Assembly (NCBI RefSeq): GCF_009728935.1
Contig: NZ_CP034235.1
Span: 2,022,001-2,086,000 of the forward strand
Source of the DNA: Paenibacillus psychroresistens
GTDB taxonomy: Bacteria; Bacillota; Bacilli; Paenibacillales; NBRC-103111
Direction of reading: 5' to 3'
DNA length: 64,000 nucleotides
Below, one piece after another: positions 38,362 to 46,516 of this stretch. A model generated the notes under the pieces. That model saw nothing but the letters and a program-made list of their open reading frames with translations, ran no database searches and was not told the DNA's origin. Both the position numbers and the translations under genes were made by a program. Within the stretch, counting starts at the first letter, position 1; the number at the start of each line of letters is the position of its first letter.

Positions 38362-39071
38362 CAGGTTTTCGTTGGGCAAGTCGGACAATGCTAGCTTCGA
38401 TACTTATTCTGATTATCATCCCTGCCACAATCATGTTAGGCGTCTTTGTACTCGATGATCGCAAATATTATTTTATCAGCCTATTGATTGTACTCTATAC
38501 GATGATTCCTTTTTTTATGGTGTTTGAAAATCGCAAACCGCAGGCTAGAGAGTTAATCGTCATTGCTACGCTAGCTTCCATTGGAGTGGCTGGACGAGCA
38601 GCATTCTTCATGCTGCCGCAGTTCAAGCCGGTAGTTGCCATTGTCATTATCGCAGGGGTAAGCTTGGGGGCGGAGGCAGGCTTCCTCGTCGGAACAACGA
38701 CAGGATTTGTTTCTAATTTTTTCTTTGGACAAGGACCCTGGACACCTTGGCAAATGTTCTGTTTTGGCATTATTGGTTTTTTGGCAGGTGTCTTATTTGA
38801 TAAAAGACTGCTTAAAAAGACTAAGCTTGCTTTGTGTATATTTGGTGGGTTAGCGACTTTTTTTATTTACGGCGGAATTATTAATATCGGCTCGCTTTTA
38901 ATGTTTACTTCACAGTTCTCCTGGAAGGCTTTGCTTGCAACGTATATTTCAGGTTTTTGGTTTGATATTGTGCATGCAATTGCCACGGTGGTGTTCTTGT
39001 TTTTCATTTCACAGCCAATGCTTGAGAAATTAGAACGCATAAAAACCAAGTATGGCCTTATCAGTAGGTAG
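38343..39071 (+). CDS. ECF transporter S component, CbrT-like (cobalamin)
   Basis: 242 residues and about six membrane segments. The stretch from VAGRAAFFMLPQFKPV through SNFFFGQGPWTPWQM and GFLAGVLFD matches, from memory, the CbrT-type S units of Lactobacillus and relatives, which import cobalamin. An S unit gives an ECF importer its substrate specificity. The B12 riboswitch at the head of the operon and the DUF4430 genes upstream support cobalamin or a related corrinoid. It starts 19 bases inside the ATPase gene. The operon ends here; a convergent gene begins only 8 bases on, with no visible terminator. Confidence 0.85.
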   Translation: MQEKQLAGFRWASRTMLASILILIIIPATIMLGVFVLDDRKYYFISLLIVLYTMIPFFMVFENRKPQARELIVIATLASIGVAGRAAFFMLPQFKPVVAIVIIAGVSLGAEAGFLVGTTTGFVSNFFFGQGPWTPWQMFCFGIIGFLAGVLFDKRLLKKTKLALCIFGGLATFFIYGGIINIGSLLMFTSQFSWKALLATYISGFWFDIVHAIATVVFLFFISQPMLEKLERIKTKYGLISR

Positions 39072-39079
39072 CTTCGCTT

Positions 39080-39700
39080 TTACACCGTATCCGCAGATAA
39101 TGTAGGAAGTGGACCTGGCTCGACTGCAATCGAAATAAGATCATAAACCGAAATCGGGAACATCGGAAAGCCAACGAAATAAGGTGTGATTTCATAAAGC
39201 TGGAAGTAGATCACAAGCGCTTTATCAGCTAGATAATAATCTTGATTGGGGTGAATGCTTGTGAAGCCGTCTAACAAAGGCAGATCACGTTGCTTAAGCT
39301 GCTGTGAAACCTGTTTAGAAATCACCTCGACATAGTTGGAACCAGGCTTGAATAAATCCTGAAGCTCATAAAGCTTCCCTGTATTCACATCAAAAGTAAG
39401 CGATTTTAGGATCGTAAAGCCATGAGCCATTGGGGTAGAGTAAGCATAATTATTAAGCGTTAGACTGAGTATGCCTCGTTCGTTGGTTTTAATTTCGTAG
39501 TGTCCGAGCATTTGTGAGAGTGTGCCTGACTGCGTTTTTTTCTGCTGCTCCAGCATCCAATTGACAAGATGGACAATGGTTTGGTTGATTTGGTGAGCTA
39601 CCTGAGGTTGCACGGGTCCAGATATACTGGGATATTCAATGTGAACCACACCAGATCCCATGGTGTGAGTATGAATGGTAACAGGTAATTGATAAGCCAT
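39080..39700 (-). CDS. DUF3298/DUF4163 domain protein (RsiV/PdaC-like)
   Basis: 206 residues. The order VHIEYPSISGP (DUF4163-like), then GHYEIKTNERGILSLTLNNY, LTFDVNTGKLYELQDLF and ALVIYFQLYEITPYFVGFP (DUF3298), matches the extracellular domain found in the anti-sigma factor RsiV and in PdaC. Unlike those, it has no visible signal peptide or membrane anchor. Function unknown; peptidoglycan or lysozyme binding is possible by analogy. Confidence 0.8.
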   Translation of the reverse strand: MAYQLPVTIHTHTMGSGVVHIEYPSISGPVQPQVAHQINQTIVHLVNWMLEQQKKTQSGTLSQMLGHYEIKTNERGILSLTLNNYAYSTPMAHGFTILKSLTFDVNTGKLYELQDLFKPGSNYVEVISKQVSQQLKQRDLPLLDGFTSIHPNQDYYLADKALVIYFQLYEITPYFVGFPMFPISVYDLISIAVEPGPLPTLSADTV

Positions 39701-39810
39701 TGTATTCCTACCTTCCTGAACATAAGTGGTACTACAGCCTATTCAGATGAAGATAAAAAGTGATTATTTTTTAAATTGCTTAAAAAGATCAACTTAACTC
39801 TCATTGATTA

Positions 39811-40650
39811 TTAGAGAATGGACTTGCGATATTTTTCTGGTGTACAGCCAACCAATTGTTTAAAAATCCGACTGAAATGAGCAGGATGCTTAAAGCCAAT
39901 TTCATAACAAATATCTGTGACGCTTTTCTGCTTTTCCAATAAGAATAAGATTTTCGCTTGATTGATCCTGCGCTGATACAGATAAGTGAAAATCGTGATG
40001 CCTGTTACTTCTTTGAATATTTTGACCAAATAATATTTGCTTAAGTGAATACTTCCTTCTATCTCATCCAAATGGATATCCTCTTGAAAATTCTCCTCGA
40101 CAAAGGTAATAATTCGCTGAACATGATGTTCCTTAGAGGAAGGGAATTCAGGTTTATCCCCCAATGGTTTCTGGCAATAACCATAAATCATAAATAACAG
40201 ATCCAAAAGTAAAGCATGAAAACGATGATAAGAAATCGCATCTTGCTGTGTAAAGAGCTGTTCCAAAGTTAGCAGCGACGCTTCCATTTGGCTTCTCTCT
40301 TCACCTTGCAGCTGGAAGCGGTGGTTGCGCAGCTCTTGAAAAGGCTTAAGCACATTAAGTGAAAACGGCGGTTGAATCATATTAGCTATATAGGCAGGCT
40401 CGAAGTGAATGATGGTTCGCTTGTATTCAACCTCAGGATCTACGCTTGGAGAATGCAGAGTAAGTCCATGCATCAGAATTAAATCACCGGGTGAGAGTAC
40501 ATAAATCTGATCCCCAATTAAATAAGTGCATTTACCTTGACGAAAATAATAAATCTCGTAAAAGGGATGAGCATGCAGCTTCATTTGAAAATGCATATCG
40601 GATGAAGTGTTAATCGATATAGGTGCAGCTTGTTGGCGAAAAATGTTCAT
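39811..40650 (-). CDS. AraC-family regulator
   Basis: 279 residues. An N-terminal cupin (HFQMKLHAHPFYEIYYF, LSPGDLILMHGLTLHSP) and two C-terminal helix-turn-helix motifs (about 180-278, LSKYYLVKIFKEVTG and GFKHPAHFSRIFKQ) are clear. It is divergent from two Gfo/Idh genes across a 165-base spacer and probably activates them in response to a sugar. Effector unknown. Confidence 0.9.
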   Translation of the reverse strand: MNIFRQQAAPISINTSSDMHFQMKLHAHPFYEIYYFRQGKCTYLIGDQIYVLSPGDLILMHGLTLHSPSVDPEVEYKRTIIHFEPAYIANMIQPPFSLNVLKPFQELRNHRFQLQGEERSQMEASLLTLEQLFTQQDAISYHRFHALLLDLLFMIYGYCQKPLGDKPEFPSSKEHHVQRIITFVEENFQEDIHLDEIEGSIHLSKYYLVKIFKEVTGITIFTYLYQRRINQAKILFLLEKQKSVTDICYEIGFKHPAHFSRIFKQLVGCTPEKYRKSIL

Positions 40651-40815
40651 TGTTGGATTCCTCCTGCAATTATTATCCTAACCATATCGCGAATGGCTGC
40701 TAAACACAACAACAAGAGTTAAATGAATTAATAAAAGAATAAACATTAATGAAGTTTGAATGCGGGTACAATGGTACAATGTGTCTAGGTTTAAGAAAGG
40801 GTGACGATACTTCCT

Positions 40816-41958
40816 ATGAGAAAAATGCGGATTGGTGTAATTGGAATTGGTAATATGGGCAGCGCTCATGCACTCAGCTTGTTCAAGAATGAAATTGCCG
40901 GAGCAGAGCTTACAGCTCTATGTGATGCAATCCCAGAAAGACTGCAGTGGGCAAAAGAAACCTTCGATGAATCCGTTCAAATCTTTGACCACACGGAAGC
41001 CTTCTTTGCATCGTCTAGCTTTGACGGTATTATTATTGCTACTCCCCATTACGATCATCCTGAGCTCGCGATTCGCGCATTTGAATTAGGTCTTCATGTG
41101 CTGTGTGAGAAGCCGGCAGGTGTTTATACGAAGCAGGTAAGGCAAATGAATGAAGCGGCTAAAGCTTCTGGTAAAGTATTCAGCATGATGTACAATCAAC
41201 GCACCAATCCACTGTATCTTAAGCTTAAGGAAATGATTGATGCCGGAGAGCTTGGTGAAATTCGCCGAACCAATTGGATTATTACGAACTGGTTTCGACC
41301 GCAAAGCTATTATGATTCAGGGACTTGGAGAGCAACCTGGGCTGGAGAAGGCGGCGGTGTTCTGATTAATCAGGATCCGCATCAATTGGATTTATGGCAG
41401 TGGACTACTAGCATGATGCCAAAACGAGTTCGGGCAGCCTGCTATTTTGGTAAATATCGCAATATAGAAGTCGAAGACGATGTCACAGCTTTTGTAGAAT
41501 ATGAGAATGGAGCAACAGGGGTTTTTGTAACCACAACTGGAGAAGCGCCTGGTACGAACCGTTTCGAAATTTGTGGAGATCTTGGCAAAATAGTTATTGA
41601 AGATGGCAAGCTAACATTTTGGCGTTTGCATATGTCTGCGCCAGAATTTAATCGCAGCTTCACAGGGAAATTTGGACAACCTGAGCATACCGTAATTGAA
41701 ATTCCAATTGAAGGCAAAGAATCCGCTCATAATGGAATTATCCAGAATTGGGTAGATGCTGTTATAGAAGGTGTCCCTTTGTTAGCTCCTGGAGAAGAAG
41801 GGATTAATGGCTTGATGCTTTCCAATGCTATGCTGCTATCCGCTTGGACGGATAATTGGGTAGACCTGCCAATCGATGAAGACCTGTTCTATGAACAATT
41901 GCAAGCCCGAATTAATGAGAGCCAATCCAAAAAACTAATATCTCATGAAACGAGGTAA
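40816..41958 (+). CDS. Gfo/Idh/MocA-family oxidoreductase
   Basis: 380 residues from ATG 40816, about 12 bases after AAAGGGTGA; a GTG at 40801 overlaps the ribosome site. The Rossmann motif GVIGIGNMGSAH, the EKPAG motif and the C-terminal domain with GGGVLINQDPHQLDLW are family landmarks. Likely an NAD(P)-dependent sugar dehydrogenase. It is followed after 7 bases by a paralogue, so the pair probably acts in one pathway. Confidence 0.9.
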   Translation: MRKMRIGVIGIGNMGSAHALSLFKNEIAGAELTALCDAIPERLQWAKETFDESVQIFDHTEAFFASSSFDGIIIATPHYDHPELAIRAFELGLHVLCEKPAGVYTKQVRQMNEAAKASGKVFSMMYNQRTNPLYLKLKEMIDAGELGEIRRTNWIITNWFRPQSYYDSGTWRATWAGEGGGVLINQDPHQLDLWQWTTSMMPKRVRAACYFGKYRNIEVEDDVTAFVEYENGATGVFVTTTGEAPGTNRFEICGDLGKIVIEDGKLTFWRLHMSAPEFNRSFTGKFGQPEHTVIEIPIEGKESAHNGIIQNWVDAVIEGVPLLAPGEEGINGLMLSNAMLLSAWTDNWVDLPIDEDLFYEQLQARINESQSKKLISHETR

Positions 41959-41965
41959 CATTAGC

Positions 41966-43039
41966 ATGGAAATCAAAGATGGCATGAATTATGCACCGAA
42001 AGGGAAACCAAATCCGGTGGTTAACCAAGGAGAATTTGTTTTTGCTGCTATTGCTTTGGATCATGGGCATATCAACGGGATGTGTAATGGATTGATCGAA
42101 GCAGGTGCGACGCTTAAATGGGTTTATGATCCAGACCCGGCTAAAGTTAAGGCTTTCTGTGAGGCCTACCCTCAAGTATCGCCAGCTTCATCGGAGCAAG
42201 AAATACTAGCCGATAAGGAAGTTCAATTAATTGCCTCAGCCGCTGTTCCAGCCAAACGCGCAGATTTAGGCATACGGGTGATGGAGAGCGGGAAAGATTA
42301 TTTTACCGATAAAACCCCCTTTACTACCCTAGACCAGCTAGAGCGAGCTCGGGCTAAAACAGTCGCTACAGGCCAGAAATATGCGGTTTATTATAGTGAG
42401 AGATTGCATTCAGAAAGTGCTGTTTTTGCAGGGCAGCTCATTCAAACAGGAGCAATTGGGCGTGTCCTTCAGGTTATTGGACTAGGCCCTCATCGGCTTA
42501 ATGCAGCATCACGACCTCAATGGTTTTTTGAGCATGAACAATATGGCGGGATTTTATGTGATATTGGCAGTCATCAAATTGAACAATTTTTATTTTACTC
42601 TGGCAGCAAGGATGCTAAGGTTGTTAGCAGTAAAGTAGCTAATTATCATAATAAAGCTTACCCAGAGCTCGAGGATTTTGGCGATGCCACACTCGTTGGC
42701 GACAATGGAGCGACGAATTATTTTCGAGTGGACTGGCTGACTCCAGAGGGATTAGGCACCTGGGGGGACGGGCGGACAATTATTATGGGGACAGAGGGTT
42801 ATATCGAAATACGCAAATACATTGATATTGCTAGAGATCCACAGGGAGATCATTTATATTTGGTCAATCAGCAAGGAGAGCAGCACTATAGCTTGAAGGG
42901 TCAGGTTGGATTTCCTTATTTTGGTCAGCTAATTCTCGATTGTATTCACCGCACAGAGCTGGCGATGACGCAGGAGCATGCATTCAAAGCAGCAGAGCTA
43001 TGTCTATTAGCTCAAAAACAAGCCATTCGTGTGGAGTAG
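41966..43039 (+). CDS. Gfo/Idh/MocA-family oxidoreductase (second of pair)
   Basis: 357 residues from ATG 41966 after ACGAGGTAA; ATG 41945 lies upstream of that site and inside the previous gene. The N-terminus is unusual, beginning with about 20 residues before the first beta strand (AIALDHGHINGM). The usual lysine motif reads TDKTPF rather than EKP, and GGILCDIGSHQIEQ forms the C-domain signature. This variant group is often found beside a canonical Gfo/Idh enzyme. Substrate unknown. Confidence 0.88.
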   Translation: MEIKDGMNYAPKGKPNPVVNQGEFVFAAIALDHGHINGMCNGLIEAGATLKWVYDPDPAKVKAFCEAYPQVSPASSEQEILADKEVQLIASAAVPAKRADLGIRVMESGKDYFTDKTPFTTLDQLERARAKTVATGQKYAVYYSERLHSESAVFAGQLIQTGAIGRVLQVIGLGPHRLNAASRPQWFFEHEQYGGILCDIGSHQIEQFLFYSGSKDAKVVSSKVANYHNKAYPELEDFGDATLVGDNGATNYFRVDWLTPEGLGTWGDGRTIIMGTEGYIEIRKYIDIARDPQGDHLYLVNQQGEQHYSLKGQVGFPYFGQLILDCIHRTELAMTQEHAFKAAELCLLAQKQAIRVE

Positions 43040-43060
43040 AAGCTTGTTTTATCCTTATTT

Positions 43061-43077
43061 TGTAACATAAATGTAAT
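43061..43077 (+). promoter_or_regulatory. WalR (YycF)-type box
   Basis: TGTAAC-ATAAA-TGTAAT matches the published WalR consensus TGTWAH-N5-TGTWAH at every fixed position. It lies 91 bases before the start of the small membrane protein gene at 43168. Confidence 0.55.
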
Positions 43078-43167
43078 CTGCTTTTCATCGAATATTAATC
43101 GTTTGTGTCTATACTTAATTTATCCCCTTCATTGTATTCGAATTTCAAATGAAAGGAGGGAATTGAT

Positions 43168-43509
43168 ATGGGACAAAACGGTTATCTATGGATTCTCGGA
43201 ATTATTGTATTAGCAGGACTATTAATGATAGTTATATCCAGTTTGAATAAACCTTCTCGTAAGCTATTGAATTTAACTCGTAAATTATCAGATGCTGAGG
43301 TTACGAATGAAAAGGCAAATCAGTTGATCGGCTTGCTTATGTCGATTAAATCCATGCCCAAGAAGACAGCTTATTGGGATTCTATTAAAACAGCTTATAG
43401 GCTTATCGAACAAAGCCCTAAGGTTGATCTAGAATTTAAACAAAAGCTAAGGACACTGCTGCAAGGCTTAAGTGTAGAGCAGCTTCAAGACAGTAAAAAA
43501 ATATCATAG
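43168..43509 (+). CDS. Small membrane-anchored protein of unknown function
   Basis: 113 residues. One N-terminal membrane segment (about 7-27, WILGIIVLAGLLMIVI) is followed by a charged, probably helical cytoplasmic or surface part. I do not recognise a family. A strong AAAGGAGGG ribosome site precedes the ATG; a WalR-type box lies upstream and a terminator downstream, so it is a single-gene unit, possibly in the cell-wall stress regulon. Confidence 0.75.
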   Translation: MGQNGYLWILGIIVLAGLLMIVISSLNKPSRKLLNLTRKLSDAEVTNEKANQLIGLLMSIKSMPKKTAYWDSIKTAYRLIEQSPKVDLEFKQKLRTLLQGLSVEQLQDSKKIS

Positions 43510-43515
43510 CTCAGA

Positions 43516-43548
43516 AGCGGCGACGAACGATTTGTCGCTATTTTTTTT
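43516..43548 (+). terminator. Intrinsic terminator
   Basis: GCGAC (43520-43524) pairs with GTCGC (43534-43538) around a 9-base loop, followed by TATTTTTTTT. Confidence 0.75.
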
Positions 43549-43622
43549 AGCCAAAAAGAGGTATAGTAGCTATGGATTAACCGTTAATCTTTTGCTGTTT
43601 ACCTTAGATTGGAGGCTTACCT

Positions 43623-44849
43623 GTGAATGCAGAAACAAATGTAAGTAAAATGGGTTTGCTGATGAGCAAGACGGTCTGGAATAATTTCCGTTGGGAATTT
43701 GCTGCGGCTATTTTCATTAGTGTTATAAGTGTAGTATTAGGCCAATTTTTTATTCCGCTTGCATTGCGTCATGGAGCCTCGAGTTTAGATGTCGGGATTC
43801 TTACTGCTGCTCCTGCCATTGGGTTATTGCTAGCACCTTTTTGGGCCAGTATGATTGAGAAGGGCAATGCTAAGCTTTATATGTTTTATCCGAATTTAAT
43901 CGGCCGCATGCTAATTATCCTCCCATTAATTTATCCCAAACCATGGGTTTATGTAGCTACTTCTTTAGTTTTCCATCTTCTTATGGGCATTCAAGCTCCT
44001 GCTTATGCTAGTATTATGACGCGGATTTACCCAGCTGAGCTGCGCGGTCGAATAATGGGCAATGTTCGCGTTGCAATGGGGGCATTGATGATTCCATTAG
44101 CCTATGTGATTGGGCGTTGGATTGATAGCTCAGGCGGTGGCGGTCCATTGATCCTTGCAGCAGTGACTGGGGTTATCTCGATTGTTCTATTTACTATGGT
44201 CAAAGAAGTAGCGATAGATAATCATAAAGTTCTGCCAACTAAACGAGCAACCTTATTCGATCAATTGAAGCTAATTAAAGAGAATCGTAAGCTTGCCTTG
44301 TTTTTTGTAGCGACTACTTTTGCTGGCTTCGGTAATTTGTTGGCCAGTCCACTTTATCAAATTATTCAGGTTCAAAAGCTAGAATTAACCAACATTCAAA
44401 TTGGCTATGCCCGAATGGTCTATTTCTTTTGTTTGCTTGCTGCTTACTTAATTATGGGCTGGGTAATTGATCGCTACTCACCTAAGAGGGCAATGTTTTT
44501 TGGGATTGCGGCTTATGCTATTCCTCCCATCCTTTATGGATTATTCGGGAATTATGCTGCTGTAATTGTCGCAGGAGGCTTTCAGGGGATTGGTGACGCT
44601 ATTTGGGATATTGGCTGCATGGCTTATGTTTTTAAATTAGCACCAGGTCGTGAAGCCGTTGTTTTTGGTTTGCATTTATTATTGTTTGGTATTCGTGGAA
44701 CGATAGCTCCTCTATTAAGCACAAGCTTAATCCATTCCGTTTCTTTAAACTTAATGTTGGGAGTTGCTGCCATTTGTATCTTGATAGGCTGCTTAATGTT
44801 ATTGCGTGGTGATCAAACCAAGCTGCTCACTGGAACGGACTTATCATGA
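43623..44849 (+). CDS. MFS transporter
   Basis: 408 residues with about 12 hydrophobic segments. The loop between segments 2 and 3 reads FWASMIEKGNAK, and the first half has ELRGRIMGNVR, a common MFS pattern. The start is GTG 43623, seven bases after TTGGAGG. It is a single-gene unit between two terminators. It resembles small-molecule or drug efflux members, but the substrate cannot be told. Confidence 0.85.
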   Translation: MNAETNVSKMGLLMSKTVWNNFRWEFAAAIFISVISVVLGQFFIPLALRHGASSLDVGILTAAPAIGLLLAPFWASMIEKGNAKLYMFYPNLIGRMLIILPLIYPKPWVYVATSLVFHLLMGIQAPAYASIMTRIYPAELRGRIMGNVRVAMGALMIPLAYVIGRWIDSSGGGGPLILAAVTGVISIVLFTMVKEVAIDNHKVLPTKRATLFDQLKLIKENRKLALFFVATTFAGFGNLLASPLYQIIQVQKLELTNIQIGYARMVYFFCLLAAYLIMGWVIDRYSPKRAMFFGIAAYAIPPILYGLFGNYAAVIVAGGFQGIGDAIWDIGCMAYVFKLAPGREAVVFGLHLLLFGIRGTIAPLLSTSLIHSVSLNLMLGVAAICILIGCLMLLRGDQTKLLTGTDLS

Positions 44850-44933
44850 AGAATATATCTGGGTTATCCACTCCTTTATTTATTGCCATATAGTTACCTG
44901 TGCATTCGAATCATGAATCGCAAACAGGAATAG

Positions 44934-44968
44934 AAAAAGGCTTATGACGTGAAGTCATAGCCTTTTTT
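44934..44968. terminator. Bidirectional terminator after the MFS gene
   Basis: AAAAAGGCTTATGAC pairs with GTCATAGCCTTTTT (one bulged base) around a short GTGAA loop; A and T tracts flank both arms, between two convergent genes. Confidence 0.88.
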
Positions 44969-44973
44969 CTGCA

Positions 44974-45411
44974 TTATGGGGTCATTCTTACATGAATACT
45001 TTTTGTAACAATATCGGGCAGCTCTGATTTTTGCAAAAGGTATGTAACTGGAGTGATACTGCCACTTGCAAGCCGAGAGTCCAACTGCTGAGTCAATTCA
45101 GCAACCTGTAAATCAATCACGTCCTGTATAGGGATTTGGTTATTATCTGCTATGTCGGCTAAAGAATTACCTGTATATAAAGCTTCATATAAGGCTTCAT
45201 CCGATTCCAATCCCAATATTTGTGTAATATCTTCATCTGTAGTAGCTGTATAGGTAGGGTCTGCTGATGGAATGGTTTCTTTGTTATAATTGCCTGATTT
45301 ATCAATAGAGATGGACAGGGTTTGGGCATTTGCATCATTGCCAAACATACCGGCGCTGAAGGTAATTGCGATTGCCATAGTTCCTACAATAATTATTCGC
45401 TTCGGGTTCAT
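44974..45411 (-). CDS. Small secreted protein of unknown function
   Basis: 145 residues. A Sec signal peptide (cleavage probably after DANA, about residue 29) precedes a mature, mostly helical, acidic chain with ILGLESDEALYEALYTG and SLADIADNNQIPIQDVID, a pattern seen in small exported proteins of Bacillota whose role I do not know. An AAAGAGGAAA ribosome site precedes the ATG. About 100 bases of leader and a promoter overlapped by four direct repeats lie upstream, so it is probably controlled by an OmpR/PhoB-type regulator. Confidence 0.7.
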   Translation of the reverse strand: MNPKRIIIVGTMAIAITFSAGMFGNDANAQTLSISIDKSGNYNKETIPSADPTYTATTDEDITQILGLESDEALYEALYTGNSLADIADNNQIPIQDVIDLQVAELTQQLDSRLASGSITPVTYLLQKSELPDIVTKSIHVRMTP

Positions 45412-45520
45412 ATTGTGTTTCCTCTTTCCTGCGAACGACTTTTTAGCCTAGCTTCCTTCATCTTACTACGATGTTATAGACTAAGGGTTTCATTTACTCT
45501 TGCTTGTCCGACGACTTATT

Positions 45521-45579
45521 ATTATATTAACCCAAACTTCTTAAAAGAACCTTAAGACGAACATAAGATTTGGTTAAGA
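45521..45579 (-). promoter_or_regulatory. Promoter with four 11-bp-spaced direct repeats
   Basis: On the plus strand, TTAAAA (45541), TTAAGA (45552), ATAAGA (45563) and TTAAGA (45574) begin exactly 11 bases apart. Read on the minus strand, the first overlaps a -35 box TTCTTT (45549-45544), which is 17 bases from a perfect TATAAT (45526-45521). The layout is that of an OmpR/PhoB-family activator site. Confidence 0.55.
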
Positions 45580-45662
45580 TTGGTGAAATCAAGGATAAAC
45601 GGTGCGTTTGTCCGGAATTCTAAGATTAGTATAAGCAAAAAAACTTATACTTTCTTGGAATT

Positions 45663-45694
45663 TAAAAAACCTCTGACCTTAAAAAGGTCAAAGG
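45663..45694 (-). terminator. Intrinsic terminator
   Basis: On the minus strand, CCTTTGACCTT and AAGGTCAGAGG form a stem (one mismatch) followed by TTTTTTAAA. Confidence 0.8.
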
Positions 45695-45708
45695 CATAAC
45701 TTCAGGCT

Positions 45709-45972
45709 TCATTCAATCGGATCTTCTAGTGTTTCATGATCACCTGGATAGTCGCGGTCTAAACCTTCGTGCAGCTCCCGATTCTCATAGGTAAAACGAT
45801 TGGGAGGACGTTGGTCTTGACGCCACGGAGTGCTTTTGCCTAATGCTTGATGATTGCTAGTTGAACCATAAGGCCCTTCAGGGAATTCCTCTGCAGTTAA
45901 ATCGTTGCGCCCAGATTCAACAGTGGATAAATCCGTGTAGGAATCACGATTTTCTTTCTTAAACCATGCCAT
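45709..45972 (-). CDS. Small hydrophilic protein of unknown function
   Basis: 87 residues, rich in Asp, Glu, Arg and Pro, starting MAWFKKENRDSY and with no hydrophobic segment. It looks largely disordered. GGAGGTG lies just before the ATG, and a terminator follows, so expression is likely. I do not recognise a characterised family. Confidence 0.6.
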   Translation of the reverse strand: MAWFKKENRDSYTDLSTVESGRNDLTAEEFPEGPYGSTSNHQALGKSTPWRQDQRPPNRFTYENRELHEGLDRDYPGDHETLEDPIE

Positions 45973-46036
45973 AGTGCACCTCCCGCTTTAAACACATTGT
46001 CTCCAATGAGCGGAAGATCTATGCGGAAATAACGGA

Positions 46037-46336
46037 TTATAGATCTGTAAAATTAACAGTCCCAATGATTTGTTCAAGAAATTCGATCAATTCGATAGCT
46101 TCTTCTTCATCCAGTTTAAACACATGCTCGATAAAACCCTCCATAGCTAAATCATCAGGTCCAACAATCACGGTTTTACCCATTTGAATATCCGTTACCA
46201 GCTTCTTGCCATAAAAACGGTTGGAGGAAGTGATCGCTAAATCGAAGCGTTTCATACTATTCCCGATAAAGCTGACAAAGCGAGTTCTCGTATCCTCTGT
46301 AGTATCATATAAAAAATCTAGTTCTTGGTCTGACAT
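46037..46336 (-). CDS. DUF3055-like small cytosolic protein
   Basis: 99 residues. LYDTTEDTRTRFVSFIG, RFDLAITSSNRFYGKKL and IVGPDDLAMEGFIEHVF match, from memory, the DUF3055 family of Bacillota. Function unknown. GGGAGTG precedes the ATG. It is divergent from the HRDC gene. Confidence 0.7.
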   Translation of the reverse strand: MSDQELDFLYDTTEDTRTRFVSFIGNSMKRFDLAITSSNRFYGKKLVTDIQMGKTVIVGPDDLAMEGFIEHVFKLDEEEAIELIEFLEQIIGTVNFTDL

Positions 46337-46386
46337 GTATTCACTCCCATTTCTCTATAGCCTAATCATAACATATTAAAAAATGA

Positions 46387-46415
46387 TTGCCTACACGACA
46401 AGTTCATGTTACAAT
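46387..46415 (+). promoter_or_regulatory. Predicted sigma-A promoter of the HRDC gene leader
   Basis: TTGCCT (46387-46392), exactly 17 bases, TACAAT (46410-46415). Transcription would start near 46422. Confidence 0.6.
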
Positions 46416-46445
46416 CAACCTAATTTCAGGGAAAACAGGGAGAAG

Positions 46446-46484
46446 CACTCCTTCTGCGTAAGTTACGCGGGAGGGGTGTTTTTG
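46446..46484 (+). terminator. Leader hairpin / attenuator before the HRDC gene
   Basis: A 15-base-pair continuous stem (46446-46460 with 46464-46478, three G-U wobbles) closes a 3-base loop and is followed by TTTTT. It lies about 25 bases downstream of the predicted transcription start and 33 bases upstream of the start codon. Confidence 0.7.
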
Positions 46485-46516
46485 CGTTCCTGAAAAAAGA
46501 TTTGGAGGATGAGAGG

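Larger units (their letters stand above)
45412..45708. other. 297-base intergenic region with regulatory repeats
   Basis: It holds the promoter and direct repeats of the small secreted protein gene, an 8-base inverted repeat (AGTATAAG at 45628-45635 with CTTATACT at 45644-45651) of unknown use, and the terminator of the gene at 45709. No coding sequence is seen. Confidence 0.6.
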
